Origin: Devosia chinhatensis
GTDB taxonomy: Bacteria > Pseudomonadota > Alphaproteobacteria > Rhizobiales > Devosiaceae
Reading direction: 5' to 3'
DNA length: 64,000 nucleotides
Assembly: GCF_000969445.1 (NCBI RefSeq)
Contig: NZ_JZEY01000061.1
Span: 669,501 to 733,500, forward strand
The notes under the pieces were generated by a model. The model had not been told where the DNA came from. It searched no databases and was given only the letters and a program-made list of their open reading frames with translations. Both the position numbers and the translations under genes were made by a program. This document shows, piece after piece, positions 24,923-34,075 of this stretch (the first letter of the stretch is position 1; every line of letters begins with the position of its first letter).

Positions 24923-26689
24923 ATGGTCCGGCCGGCCCTCCTTCGCTGCCTTGCCCTCGTCACCGCCCTCGGCCTCAGCCTGGCGGGGACCTGGCTGTTT
25001 CTTGTCTTTACCGGCGAAACCGGGCTCAATCTTCTCGACCTCCTGCGTTGCGCCCTCGTGGCCATCACCGGCTTCTGGCTGGTCTGGGGCAGCCTCGCGG
25101 CCGTGCTCGGGGTTCTGGCGCCCGATCCTCGTCCCGCGCACGCTGACCGCCCCCTCACCGCGCGCACCGCGATCCTCGTGCCGATCTACAATGAGGACCC
25201 CGTGGCCACTTTTTCGCGCGTCGCGGCCATGAACCGGAGCCTCGTCGATCTCGGCCAGGCCGAGCATTTCCACTTCGCCGTGCTGTCCGATACCCAGGCC
25301 GTGGACATCGCTGCCGAGGAAGTCGTGCAGTTCCAGCGCCTCTTGCAGGAGCCGCAGAGCGAGGGGCGCATGTTCTATCGTCGGCGCGAACGCAATCTGG
25401 GCCGCAAGGCCGGCAATATCGAGGATTTCGTCTGCCGTTCGGGCGGCGCCTATGAATTCGCGCTGATCCTGGATGCCGACAGCCTGATGGAAGGGCAGAC
25501 CATCGTGGCCATGGCCCGTCGGCTGGAGGCCGATCCAGAACTGGGGCTGCTCCAGACCGTGCCGCACATCATCCATGCGCGCACCCTGTTCGGCCGCTCG
25601 ATCCAGTTCGCCGCCGCCTATCTGTCCCCCACCTTTGCACGGGGCGCCGCATTGATGCAGGGGGGCGAAGGTCCCTATTGGGGGCACAATGCCATGGTGC
25701 GCATGCGCGCCTTCGCGGCCAGCTGCGGCCTGCCCGAGCTCTCCGGGACACCGCCCTTTGGCGGGCATATCCTCAGCCACGACTATGTCGAGGCGGCGCT
25801 GCTGTCGCGGGCGGGCTGGAAGGTCGAGGTCGATCCCGGCCTCAAGGGCTCCTATGAGGAAGCACCGGACAACCTGATCGAATATGCCAAGCGCGACCGC
25901 CGCTGGTGCCAGGGCAATCTCCAGCACGGACGGCTGCTCGCTGCGCCCGGCCTCAAGGCCTGGAGCCGCTTCACCTTCATCCAGGGCATCATGGCCTATC
26001 TGGCCTCGCCGCTCTGGCTGCTGCTGCTTGCAGCCAGCCTTGCCGGAGCCCTGCTGCCCAATTTGCCCTCGACCCTGCCCGGTTTGGGGCCCGCGCCGAT
26101 CCCTGTCTGGGTATTGGGCCTGGGCGTCGCCGCCATCCTGATCGTGCCCAAGCTGATGATCCTCGTTCGCGGGCTTTTCGACGGGCAAAATCGCCGCTTC
26201 GGCGGTACGCCCCTGGCTTTGCTCTCAGTGCTGGGGGAAATCGTGCTGTCGACATTGCTGGCGCCCACCATGCTCTTGCTGCAGAGCCGCTCGGTCGCCC
26301 AGGTGCTCCTGCGGCTCGATGGTGGCTGGCCGCCGACCCAGCGCGGACAAACCCTGGTGCCGCTGCGCGATGCCTGGCGCGCCAGCTGGTGGATCATGGC
26401 CATAGCCGGGCTGGCGCTGGGCTTCACGCTCGCCGCGGCACCAAGCGCCGCCCTCTGGCTGGCGCCCGCGACCGTGCCGGCCCTGGCCGCGCCGCTCCTG
26501 ATCTGGTGGACGTCCCGGCCGAGCCGGCGCGCCCTGCCGCTGCTCTTCCGCACACAAATGGAACGCGCGCCCTCTCCCGTGATCGTCGAGCAGGAAGCGA
26601 TCCTCAACGCCTGGTCATGCCCCAATTCTTCCCGTGAAGGCCGGCCCGCTCCGGCCATGTCGAGGGCCTCCAGCCATGTCGTTGCATGA
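24923..26689 (+). CDS. opgH: Glucan biosynthesis glucosyltransferase OpgH (MdoH)
   Basis: A 588-residue inner-membrane family-2 glycosyltransferase that makes the beta-1,2-glucan backbone from UDP-glucose and exports it. It has N-terminal helices at about 5-24 and 40-65, a cytoplasmic GT2 domain with ILVPIYNEDP, DADSLMEGQ (DxD metal motif) and RRWCQGNLQHGRLL (Q-x-x-RW-like motif), then further helices to the end. The start is unclear: the ATG at 24923 has no good ribosome site, and a TTG at 24896 overlaps the small ORF. The 3' end overlaps opgC by 14 nt. It is shorter than E. coli MdoH, as usual in alphaproteobacteria. Confidence 0.93.
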   Translation: MVRPALLRCLALVTALGLSLAGTWLFLVFTGETGLNLLDLLRCALVAITGFWLVWGSLAAVLGVLAPDPRPAHADRPLTARTAILVPIYNEDPVATFSRVAAMNRSLVDLGQAEHFHFAVLSDTQAVDIAAEEVVQFQRLLQEPQSEGRMFYRRRERNLGRKAGNIEDFVCRSGGAYEFALILDADSLMEGQTIVAMARRLEADPELGLLQTVPHIIHARTLFGRSIQFAAAYLSPTFARGAALMQGGEGPYWGHNAMVRMRAFAASCGLPELSGTPPFGGHILSHDYVEAALLSRAGWKVEVDPGLKGSYEEAPDNLIEYAKRDRRWCQGNLQHGRLLAAPGLKAWSRFTFIQGIMAYLASPLWLLLLAASLAGALLPNLPSTLPGLGPAPIPVWVLGLGVAAILIVPKLMILVRGLFDGQNRRFGGTPLALLSVLGEIVLSTLLAPTMLLLQSRSVAQVLLRLDGGWPPTQRGQTLVPLRDAWRASWWIMAIAGLALGFTLAAAPSAALWLAPATVPALAAPLLIWWTSRPSRRALPLLFRTQMERAPSPVIVEQEAILNAWSCPNSSREGRPAPAMSRASSHVVA

Positions 26690-27911
26690 CACCGCGCCGC
26701 GTTCGGCGTCTCATGCCAGCTGGCGCGGCGTGCGCGCCGCACTGGTTCCGGACCTGAGCAGGCCCACCGAAGGTCTCGCCGGACGCGATCCGCGGCTCGA
26801 CATGTTTCGGGGCCTAGCCCTGGTGATGATCTTCATCAACCATGTGCCGGGCACGATCTACGAAACGCTCACCAACCGCAATTTCGGCTTTTCGGACTCG
26901 GCCGAAGCCTTCGTCTTCATGTCGGGCATGGCCGCCGGACTGGCCTATTCCGGCGCCTTCCGCGGCGGCAGCCTCTGGAGCGCGATCATGCGCATCTGGG
27001 CCCGGGCGCGGCAGCTTTATCTGGTGCACATCACCATCACCATGCTGTGCCTGGCCATCTTCGCCGCCGCGGCGCTGTGGTTCGACATGCCCGTGGTGCT
27101 GCTCAAGAACAATGTCGAGCCGGTCATTCGCTATCCGCTGCAATCGCTGATCGGCATTCCGCTGCTCACCCATCAGCTGGGCTATCTCAACATACTGCCG
27201 CTCTATACGGTGCTGTTGCTGGCAACCCCACTATTCATCCTGGTGGGCCTGCGCCGGCCCTGGCTTGCCCTGGCTCTCTCAGTAGCGCTTTGGGTGCTGG
27301 CCGGGCAATTCCGCCTCAACCTGCCCAATTTTCCCAATGCCGGCGGCTGGTTTTTCAATCCCTTTTCCTGGCAGGTCCTGTTCGTGATCGGCCTGCTCTC
27401 GGGCATGGCGATGAAGCGCGGCACCACCTTCATTCCCTACAAGGGCTGGCTTTACGGGCTCGCGGCCGGCTTCGTCGTCCTCGTGCTGCTCTGGGTAAAA
27501 ATCCCCGAACTGGGTGCGGCGGGGCGCGCGGTGCTTGCGGCCATGGCCAATGCCGGCGCGCCCTTCTACATCACTTGGTTCGATAAGACGTTCGTGGCCT
27601 TGCCCCGCCTGCTTCATGCCCTCGCGCTGTTCTATGTGCTGGGACACATGCCGCTGATGCTGAGCCTGGCGGGCTCGCGCTGGGCAGCGCCGCTGCGCGC
27701 CATGGGCCGGCAGGGCCTTGCCGTCTTCGCCTCGGGCACGGTGATCAGCATATTGCTCCAGGTGGTCAAGACCCCGCGCCAGCCTGACCCGCTGTTCGAC
27801 GGACTGATCCTGGCCGCTGGTCTCTTGGTGCTTCTGGGCCTGGCCATGGTGCTCAACTTCACCGCCGCCCAGCGCACCAGATCCGCGACCGCCCGATCTG
27901 CCCAGGCCTGA
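26676..27911 (+). CDS. opgC: OpgC protein (glucan succinyltransferase)
   Basis: A 411-residue polytopic membrane protein of the OpgC family, which adds succinyl groups to periplasmic glucans. The signature RDPRLDMFRGLALVMIFINHVPG at residues 34-56 is diagnostic; about ten helices follow. It starts inside opgH (14-nt overlap), as expected for the opgGIH-opgC operon of Rhodobacter. The ATG at 26676 was chosen because the conserved part starts shortly after it; an upstream in-frame start at 26634 is also possible. The substituent (succinyl) is inferred from the Rhodobacter homologue. Confidence 0.9.
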   Translation: MSLHDTAPRSASHASWRGVRAALVPDLSRPTEGLAGRDPRLDMFRGLALVMIFINHVPGTIYETLTNRNFGFSDSAEAFVFMSGMAAGLAYSGAFRGGSLWSAIMRIWARARQLYLVHITITMLCLAIFAAAALWFDMPVVLLKNNVEPVIRYPLQSLIGIPLLTHQLGYLNILPLYTVLLLATPLFILVGLRRPWLALALSVALWVLAGQFRLNLPNFPNAGGWFFNPFSWQVLFVIGLLSGMAMKRGTTFIPYKGWLYGLAAGFVVLVLLWVKIPELGAAGRAVLAAMANAGAPFYITWFDKTFVALPRLLHALALFYVLGHMPLMLSLAGSRWAAPLRAMGRQGLAVFASGTVISILLQVVKTPRQPDPLFDGLILAAGLLVLLGLAMVLNFTAAQRTRSATARSAQA

Positions 27912-27930
27912 AACCAAAAGCGGAATTATT

Positions 27931-28006
27931 TGGTGGAGCTGAGCGGGATCGAACCGCTGGCCTCGTCATTGCGAACGACGCGCTCTCCCAACTGAGCTAC
28001 AGCCCC
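27931..28006 (-). tRNA. tRNA-Ala (anticodon CGC)
   Basis: A 76-nt tRNA with CCA encoded. The acceptor stem GGGGCTG pairs with CAGCTCC (one G-U), the D stem is GCTC/GAGC, the anticodon stem is CGTCG/TGACG around the loop TTCGCAA, and the T arm is AGCGGTTCGATCCCGCT. The loop gives anticodon CGC, reading GCG alanine codons, which suits a GC-rich genome. It lies between opgC and the epimerase gene. No integrase or repeat adjoins it. Confidence 0.95.
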
Positions 28007-28058
28007 ACTATGCTCGAAATAGCAAGCGGCATAAGGCTTTTCAAGGGCGCGGCGGCGG

Positions 28059-29075
28059 CTAGACCAGGCCTTGGGCGACAAGACTCTCGGCCGTGTCGAG
28101 GATCGAGCGCTCGAGCGGGATGAAATCGCGGCCGAGCAACGCCTTGGTCGGGCTGGAATCGAGGCGCTTGGCATAATCGAGCTCGTCGACATTGCCGCGC
28201 ACATCGCTGTCGAAGAGGGCATAGAGACGGACCGCCCAGTTGGGCAGCCCGAAGCGGGGCACTTTGTGGTTCGGATAATGGTCGCGCAGCAGCCGCGCCA
28301 CATCCCCGAAATAAGTGACTTCCGCGCCCATGGGAAAACGGTGTCCTCCGGCCTCCGGATGGGTCATCGCCGCCACATGGGCCTCAGCCACGTCGCGCAC
28401 ATCGATGCCAGTGATGGGAATGCGCGGGGCAGCGGGCACCGAGCCATCGAGGAGGCGCTTGACCAGCAGGGCGGACGTGCCCGGATCGGCATCGAGTAGC
28501 GGGCCGAAAATGGCGCCAGGGTTGATGCAGGCGAGATCGTCTTGGCGACCGGCCGCGCCCATGATGTCCCAAGCACGGCGCTCGGCGCGGGTCTTGGATT
28601 CGATATAGGCATTGACCGGGCGGCCATGGAGGTCAGTCCAGTCCTGGGCGGTGAAGGCCGGGCTTTCCACCTTGGCATGGCCATAGGCGATAGCAGCCAT
28701 GGAGGAGGTGACGACTACCCGTTCGACGCCGCCGGCAAGCGCGGCCCCAAGCGCTCGCTCCGTGCCCGCCACGGCCGGTCCCACCATGTCGGCGCGATCC
28801 TTGGGCATCTGGAGAAAGAACGGGGAAGCGGTGTGCTGGAGGTAGCGCACGCCCTCCATGGCCTGCGCCCAGCCGGCATCGCTGGTGAGATCGAGGGCAA
28901 CGAAATCGAGCGGCGTGGTATCGGCGCCGGCGCGCGCCAGCGTCGCGCGGACCGCGTCGGCCTTGTCCAGACTGCGCAGGCTGCCGCGTACGGCGTAACC
29001 CGCCTTGAGCAAGTGCACCGCAATGTGACCAGCCAGATAGCCCGAAATCCCCGTGAGCAGAACCCGATCCGACAT
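28059..29075 (-). CDS. NAD-dependent epimerase/dehydratase family reductase
   Basis: A 338-residue extended short-chain dehydrogenase, close in pattern to dihydroflavonol-4-reductase or aldehyde reductases. The cofactor site is LLTGISGYLAGHIA, with SLRSLDKADAV following (basic residues favour NADP), and the catalytic YxxxK is YIESK near residue 160. The ATG at 29075 has a GGAGG ribosome site; an in-frame start at 29087 adds four residues. A fair promoter lies upstream (29093-29121). The substrate cannot be told. Confidence 0.85.
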   Translation of the reverse strand: MSDRVLLTGISGYLAGHIAVHLLKAGYAVRGSLRSLDKADAVRATLARAGADTTPLDFVALDLTSDAGWAQAMEGVRYLQHTASPFFLQMPKDRADMVGPAVAGTERALGAALAGGVERVVVTSSMAAIAYGHAKVESPAFTAQDWTDLHGRPVNAYIESKTRAERRAWDIMGAAGRQDDLACINPGAIFGPLLDADPGTSALLVKRLLDGSVPAAPRIPITGIDVRDVAEAHVAAMTHPEAGGHRFPMGAEVTYFGDVARLLRDHYPNHKVPRFGLPNWAVRLYALFDSDVRGNVDELDYAKRLDSSPTKALLGRDFIPLERSILDTAESLVAQGLV

Positions 29076-29092
29076 GTCCGCCTCCATTCAAA

Positions 29093-29121
29093 AATGTACC
29101 CTATAGAGGATAATCGTCCAA
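29093..29121 (-). promoter_or_regulatory. Putative promoter of the epimerase gene
   Basis: On the minus strand TTGGAC (29116-29121) is followed after 17 nt by TACATT (29093-29098). Four of six -10 bases and four to five of six -35 bases match the sigma-70 consensus. The spacer contains a near-palindrome CCTCTATAGG that might bind a regulator. Confidence 0.4.
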
Positions 29122-29270
29122 AGGTGGACTTTGCGCCTCATGCGCGCCGCCTTCACGCAGAAATCATCGCCGCCCGATTAACCCTGACCCATTCTGCCCA
29201 CTTCCTGCCGGCTTGCCCGTGTTAACGTCCGCTTAAGGCCGATCGGGCCGCAACGCTTTCGGGACCCCAG

Positions 29271-30626
29271 ATGCAGCTCAAGCCGAATGCCCTTCGCCTG
29301 CACGAGACCGTGCGCTCCGTGGAAACCATGAGCCGCTTCGCGCTGGCGGTGCTGGCGCTGGCCTCAGGTGTCTATACCTATCTGGGCGTGCGCGGGCTGC
29401 TCGACGGTTCGGCCAGCTTCGTTTTCTTTGCGGCCATCATCTATTCGGTCGCTGTCTCGGTGGCGATCTACGCCTTCTGGACCTACATGATGCGGTTCAT
29501 TCCGCTGGTGGTGAGCGGAGTGCAGCGCATCGGCCTCTTCTTCACCATGGCCATCGGCTGCTGCATGATCATCGCCATGAGCTCCTGGCTCAATGCGGCA
29601 GCGCTCGCCGGATCGGCGGCGCTCGAGCAGCACATGGCCGTGACGCTGCAGGGCTATGCGGAAGATCTCGACAATGCCCACGCCCGTGCCCTGTCGACGC
29701 AGAGCCTTTTGCCGGACGTGGAACGGGCGGCCGCCCGCTTTTCCGCGCTTGCCCAGGATGAGCGCGAAAGCGGCGCGCTGACCGGCACGCAGGGGGCCGG
29801 CAGCGTGGTGCAGCTGCTCAGCCAGATGAGTGCGCAGATGACGCAATTGGCCGCGACCATTACCGGGTCGCGCACCGAGGTCGCGGGGCTGTTCGAACAG
29901 GGCTCGGCGCGGCTGGCCACGATGCGCGAACTGGTTTCCACCCCCGGATCGATCGAGCCGCGGGCCGATGCCTTCCAGGCCGAGGCGGTGCAGCTTTCCG
30001 CCATCATCGCCGCCCTGCAGCAGACCGATGTCGCCGCCTCGGTCCGGCGCGCCGCCACCGATCTGACTGCCGGCTTCATCGCTCCGGTGGCCGATGGCCG
30101 CTCCGCCGACCTCGCCAACCGGCAGGACCAGGTGATGGAAACGGTGCGTGCTTCGGTCGCCGCGCAATCGACCGCACTGACCCTGGCGGCCGACGAAATC
30201 CTTGCCCAGCCGACGATCGAGCAGCGTCGTTTCGTGCCGCTGTCCAATGCCGAGGCGGTGCTGCGCTATTGGAGCGATTTCATCCCCTCTTGGGCCGGGG
30301 CCATCTCGATTGACCTGCTGCCCGTGGTGCTGGTGCTCACACTGATGGTGGTGAACGACGCCATGCGCCGCGATGCCCAGACGCTCGAGGAAGCCGAGAC
30401 GATCACCGCCGCCGAAATGCTACGCGCCGTGGCGCTTTATAAGCGCATGGAGACCGAGGCTGCCGCTGGGGATCCGACGGCGATGCCTGGCGCCGTGGAG
30501 ACGCCAACCCGAACGGTTACAGCAGCGCCGGCACCGGCGCCCGATGCCGAACCGGTCGAGGAAGGCATCGTCACCCCCATCGACAGTGCGCAACGCAAGC
30601 GCGGCGACGGACCGCGCCCGGCATGA
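29271..30626 (+). CDS. Membrane protein with long helical domain, unknown function
   Basis: A 451-residue protein I do not recognise. Three helices lie near residues 22-40, 49-70 and 87-107, followed by a long alanine/glutamine-rich, probably coiled-coil domain (about 110-335), then a fourth helix near 342-362 and a cytoplasmic or periplasmic tail rich in Ala, Pro and Glu. The arrangement resembles methyl-accepting or scaffold proteins but no known signature is seen. Its stop overlaps the start of the membrane ClpP-like gene (ATGA), and a small protein gene follows that one, so all three may act together at the envelope. Confidence 0.72.
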   Translation: MQLKPNALRLHETVRSVETMSRFALAVLALASGVYTYLGVRGLLDGSASFVFFAAIIYSVAVSVAIYAFWTYMMRFIPLVVSGVQRIGLFFTMAIGCCMIIAMSSWLNAAALAGSAALEQHMAVTLQGYAEDLDNAHARALSTQSLLPDVERAAARFSALAQDERESGALTGTQGAGSVVQLLSQMSAQMTQLAATITGSRTEVAGLFEQGSARLATMRELVSTPGSIEPRADAFQAEAVQLSAIIAALQQTDVAASVRRAATDLTAGFIAPVADGRSADLANRQDQVMETVRASVAAQSTALTLAADEILAQPTIEQRRFVPLSNAEAVLRYWSDFIPSWAGAISIDLLPVVLVLTLMVVNDAMRRDAQTLEEAETITAAEMLRAVALYKRMETEAAAGDPTAMPGAVETPTRTVTAAPAPAPDAEPVEEGIVTPIDSAQRKRGDGPRPA

Positions 30627-31438
30627 CGGGCCAATCCGATGCCCCGGTGGCGCCGGGGCGAAGTGGCCTTGCCGGCACGATCCGCGCGCGGCTCGAGCGG
30701 ATCGAGGACGGCGCGATTATCCGTTTTGCCTTCTTTGCGCTGCTCGCCGGCACGATCGGCGTACTCTATGTCGATTATCGCGAACTCAACGCCAATGCGC
30801 CCCAGACGCTGACGGCGGTGCCGCAGCCTATCCTCCCACCGGCCACGACCTCCGATGGTGATGGACGGCCCCGCCCGCCCATCACCAGCAGCCCCGAACT
30901 GCTCGAATCCCCGCTGGAGATCACGCTGGGCACGGGCGGCATATTGCGGCTGACCGGTACGATCGATCCCGGAGCCTCGGCGCGCTTTGCCAGCGAAATC
31001 GAGGCGCGCGGAGAATATGTCGAAGCCGTACAGCTTGATTCTCCAGGAGGCGCTGTCGACGACGCCCTTGCCATCGGTCGGCTGATCCGGGAAAAGCAAT
31101 TGTCGACGCGCGTCGAGGATGGCGGGCTCTGCGCCTCGTCATGCCCGATCATTTTTGCCTCCGGCGTGCAGCGCATGGCTGGCCGGCAAGCCGCCATCGG
31201 CGTGCACCAGATCTATGCGGCGGCCCTTGGGGGCAACAGCGTCGACGCGCTGAGCGTTGCCGGCGTCGCCATGGCCGACGCGCAGTCGATTACGGCGGAG
31301 ATTACCCGTCATCTGAGCCTTTCCGGTGTCGATCCGGCCCTTTGGCTGCACGCGCTCGAAACTCCGCCCGACCGGCTCTATTATTTCGATGCTGGAGAGA
31401 TGGAGACGCTTAACCTCGTCACAGACTGGCTGCCATAA
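30623..31438 (+). CDS. Membrane-anchored ClpP-like periplasmic protein (COG3904 type)
   Basis: A 271-residue protein with one membrane helix at about 32-51, a proline/alanine linker and a C-terminal ClpP/crotonase-fold domain. The segments line up with ClpP: LDSPGG near 139-143, GLCASSC (S172 at the position of the ClpP nucleophile serine), and IGVHQIY (H195 matching the ClpP histidine, 23 residues later; 25 in ClpP). The cysteines C170 and C174 flank the serine and could form a disulfide. The active site would be periplasmic. It is translationally coupled to the preceding membrane protein. Protease activity is inferred from the motif, not proven. Confidence 0.75.
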   Translation: MTGQSDAPVAPGRSGLAGTIRARLERIEDGAIIRFAFFALLAGTIGVLYVDYRELNANAPQTLTAVPQPILPPATTSDGDGRPRPPITSSPELLESPLEITLGTGGILRLTGTIDPGASARFASEIEARGEYVEAVQLDSPGGAVDDALAIGRLIREKQLSTRVEDGGLCASSCPIIFASGVQRMAGRQAAIGVHQIYAAALGGNSVDALSVAGVAMADAQSITAEITRHLSLSGVDPALWLHALETPPDRLYYFDAGEMETLNLVTDWLP

Positions 31439-31507
31439 AAGTGAGTGTTAAGCCTCGGAACCGAAGCGAATAGCCATCGTTGCGCGTTAAAGCGCGAGGA
31501 GGAAACG

Positions 31508-31786
31508 ATGACCCAGGCTCACATGCTGGTCCGGCATAAGGACATTCGCAATTGGGTTTCAGACCGTAACGGCAGCCCCGCGATCGCGCGGATCCGAAAC
31601 CGATTTGGCGAGGAACGGTCTCAACTCAAGCTTCGCTTTGCCCGCCAGGCGGCGAGCGAGGGGGAAGAGGCCTTGAGCCCCTGCTCCTGGTCGGCATGGC
31701 TGGCCGAACTCGATCGCCAGCAGCTGGCACTGCGGATCGAACCCGATGGCGCCTGCGATCTCGTGTCCCGGCAAACCATGAACTAG
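31508..31786 (+). CDS. Small conserved-type protein, unknown function (92 aa)
   Basis: A 92-residue soluble protein. The pattern I-R-N-W-V-x-x-R-N-G-S-P-A, a central LKLRF strand, LSPCSWSAWLAEL and a final LVSRQT resembles a widespread family of about 90-residue hypothetical proteins (W-x-E-x-R-G-G-x-P-A ... SW-x-x-F ... FNKLV-x-R). The match is by memory of the pattern and is divergent. A strong GAGGAGG ribosome site precedes the ATG. It follows the ClpP-like gene by 69 nt and overlaps the convergent diguanylate cyclase stop by 4 nt. Confidence 0.62.
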   Translation: MTQAHMLVRHKDIRNWVSDRNGSPAIARIRNRFGEERSQLKLRFARQAASEGEEALSPCSWSAWLAELDRQQLALRIEPDGACDLVSRQTMN

Positions 31787-32976
31787 GCGGAACGTCGTCC
31801 GATAAAGAAGGGGCGCGGGCTGTCGTCGCGAAACAAGGCGACCCGATTGCGGCCGAGCGCCTTGGCCTGGTAGAGCGCGGTGTCGGCACGGCGCATGACC
31901 TCGCTTAGCGTATCGCCGGGTCGAAGAGCCGCAAGTCCGAAGGCCGCAGTAATGGGCTCCACGAGATCGAAAGCGCGAGGAGACAGCGCCGCAAAAGCGC
32001 TGCGCGCGGTCTCGGCGTAGAGCTTGCCGGTCATGAGGTTAGCCCCGGGGATGAAGACGGCAAATTCCTCCCCCCCTATGCGGCCGATGACGCTGCGCGG
32101 CTCGGCTATATCGCGCAGGATCGCGGCAAAGGCGGCGATTACCCGGTCACCCACCGCATGGCCATAGGTATCGTTGATCGCTTTGAAATGATCGATGTCG
32201 GCCATGATCATGACCGCCGGTACCCCGGCGCGCGCGGCACGCAACAGAGCCGCATCGCCATGCTCCACGAAGCCCCGACGGTTGAGGACCTGCGAGAGGG
32301 GGTCGGTCTCCGAGCGCGCAGTCATATCGGCCATCATGTCGCGCACCATGACGAGCAGCATGACCAGACCATTGCTGATCAGCAGAATGGCTCCGATCGA
32401 TTGCGACAAAGCCGCATAGGTCGAGGTGAGGTAGTCCTGCGGAGCGCTGCCCGAGCCGATAAGCGCGGCAAGGGCCGGCTTGCCGAGAAAATGCAGGCCT
32501 GACACGGCCAGCAACGCCAGAAGCGTTATGTCCAGCGGGCGCCAGCGCCGGTGCCCGAGCAACACTGCCACGCCGATAGCCTGCACCAGCGTATAGGGCA
32601 TTTGATAGAGAAAACCGCGCACCAGGCTTTGGCGCGGCATGTCGAGAATGGCGATATTGACCAGGATCGAGAGGACCACGACGAGGCCAAGAACGGCCAA
32701 CGGCCGGCGCCGTTCGTAATGGTCGGCGAGCCCGATGACGCAGGCCACCAAAGCGAGGAGGAAGCTGGTGAAGATGGCCATGCTGACCAGCCGATGATCC
32801 TGCTGGAACGGCAGGAAGAACTCGAACAGCGGCGACATCATGCCGGTTGCATAGCCCAGGGCGAGCCACACTGCTCCCCGGGAGGAGCGGTGATAGACGG
32901 CAACGATCGCGAAGGCCGTGGCGAAAAGGCCGGCGACAAAAAGATTGATGGCCAGCACGAAAGCCGCGGCGCTCAT
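31783..32976 (-). CDS. Membrane diguanylate cyclase (GGDEF)
   Basis: A 397-residue protein with about seven membrane helices in residues 1-220 and a C-terminal GGDEF domain that makes c-di-GMP. The active-site motif is GRIGGEEFAVF (GGEEF, an active variant), with DIDHFKAINDTYGHAVGD upstream supplying metal and substrate residues. The RxxD inhibitory site that normally lies five residues before the motif is absent (EPRS is there), so product inhibition by that site is unlikely. The membrane part may sense a signal, but the type is not recognisable. It stands alone. Confidence 0.9.
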   Translation of the reverse strand: MSAAAFVLAINLFVAGLFATAFAIVAVYHRSSRGAVWLALGYATGMMSPLFEFFLPFQQDHRLVSMAIFTSFLLALVACVIGLADHYERRRPLAVLGLVVVLSILVNIAILDMPRQSLVRGFLYQMPYTLVQAIGVAVLLGHRRWRPLDITLLALLAVSGLHFLGKPALAALIGSGSAPQDYLTSTYAALSQSIGAILLISNGLVMLLVMVRDMMADMTARSETDPLSQVLNRRGFVEHGDAALLRAARAGVPAVMIMADIDHFKAINDTYGHAVGDRVIAAFAAILRDIAEPRSVIGRIGGEEFAVFIPGANLMTGKLYAETARSAFAALSPRAFDLVEPITAAFGLAALRPGDTLSEVMRRADTALYQAKALGRNRVALFRDDSPRPFFIGRRSA

Positions 32977-33034
32977 TTACGACTTGGTCCTGTTGCCGGT
33001 CTCCCTATGCTAGAGCCAATGACCCAAGGAGAAG

Positions 33035-34057
33035 TTAATGCGCCTGCGCCCCGCGCGGCGTCACGCCCAGCGCTTCGGCCAGAAGTGCATAGGAGCGGCG
33101 ACGCAGCGCGTAGGAGTGGATGGTGGTGGTTACCATTACCTCGTCCGCCTCCGCTTCGCGCGCCCGCTGGCTGATGGTCTCGGCCATCTGTTCGGGGCTG
33201 CCGACCAGCCAGAGGCTCGACTGGTGATCGATGACCTTCTGTTGCTGGGGCGTCAGCACGTGCTGGCTGGCCTTTTCCGGCGCACTCAGCTGCCTTTGCT
33301 CACCGGTCACGAAGCGGGCCCAGTTGACTGACTGGGAAATGCCCAGATAGCGCGCCTCTTCTTCGGTGGGGGCGCAGATGACCGAAAGGCAGAGAATGGT
33401 ACGCGGCTCGGGAAAATGCTCGGTCGGCTGGAACGCCTTGCGATAGGCAGCGAAGGCCGGCGCCGCCGGCGTGTGGCTGAAATGGGCGGCAAAGGCATAG
33501 CCGAACCCCAGATTGCCGGCCGCCTCGGCGCTGGCGCCGGAGGAACCGAGGAGCCATTTAGGCGGCAGCGTGATGCCACCGGGAGACACCGGAACGCGCG
33601 AAAAAGGATGATCTGGCGGAAAGCCATCCTCATCGAACGCCATCAGCTCGGCGAGATAGGCGGAAAAATCCTCACCCCCGCCGCTGCGCAGGGCGCGCAT
33701 GGCATAGCCGTCGCCGCCCGGCGCCCGGCCGATCCCCAGATCGATACGGCCCGGATGCAGCGCCTCGAGTGTGCGATAGGCCTCGGCGATGCGAAGCGGG
33801 GCATGGTTGAGCAGCATCACCCCGCCTGATCCGACGCGCAGGTCCCGGGTGGCGGCAGCGGCACTGCCGATCAGAATTTCAGGTACCGAGGAAGCGATGG
33901 AGGGCATGCCGTGATGCTCGGCATACCAGAGCCGCTCATAGCCCAGCCGATCCGCCTCCTGCGCCAGCAGCACGGTTTCGGCCATGGCTTCTGGCGTCGA
34001 GGTGCCTTCGGCAATGGGAGCGAGATCCTGGAGCGACAGGGCAAAGGGAGCGGACAT
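33035..34057 (-). CDS. LLM class flavin-dependent oxidoreductase
   Basis: A 340-residue luciferase-like monooxygenase of the MsnO8 group. The start LSLQDLAPIAEGT, the RLWYAEHHGMPSIASSVPEILIG segment near 41-63, and RVGSGGVMLLNHAPLRIAE near 75 are typical. These enzymes use FMN from a separate reductase to oxidise unknown substrates. It is divergent from the pagL-like gene; the space between holds a perfect 22-nt palindrome (34076-34097) that could control either gene. Confidence 0.87.
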   Translation of the reverse strand: MSAPFALSLQDLAPIAEGTSTPEAMAETVLLAQEADRLGYERLWYAEHHGMPSIASSVPEILIGSAAAATRDLRVGSGGVMLLNHAPLRIAEAYRTLEALHPGRIDLGIGRAPGGDGYAMRALRSGGGEDFSAYLAELMAFDEDGFPPDHPFSRVPVSPGGITLPPKWLLGSSGASAEAAGNLGFGYAFAAHFSHTPAAPAFAAYRKAFQPTEHFPEPRTILCLSVICAPTEEEARYLGISQSVNWARFVTGEQRQLSAPEKASQHVLTPQQQKVIDHQSSLWLVGSPEQMAETISQRAREAEADEVMVTTTIHSYALRRRSYALLAEALGVTPRGAQAH

Positions 34058-34075
34058 GGGTGGACTTTCTTGCGG

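Noticed and set aside
23366..26188. A 940-codon open frame on the minus strand
   Set aside because: It is antisense to opgG and opgH, whose proteins are recognisable over their full length; the antisense translation has no family motif.
27931..28006. tRNA-Ala as an integration site for a mobile element
   Set aside because: No integrase, no duplicated tRNA 3' end and only ordinary genes flank it on both sides.
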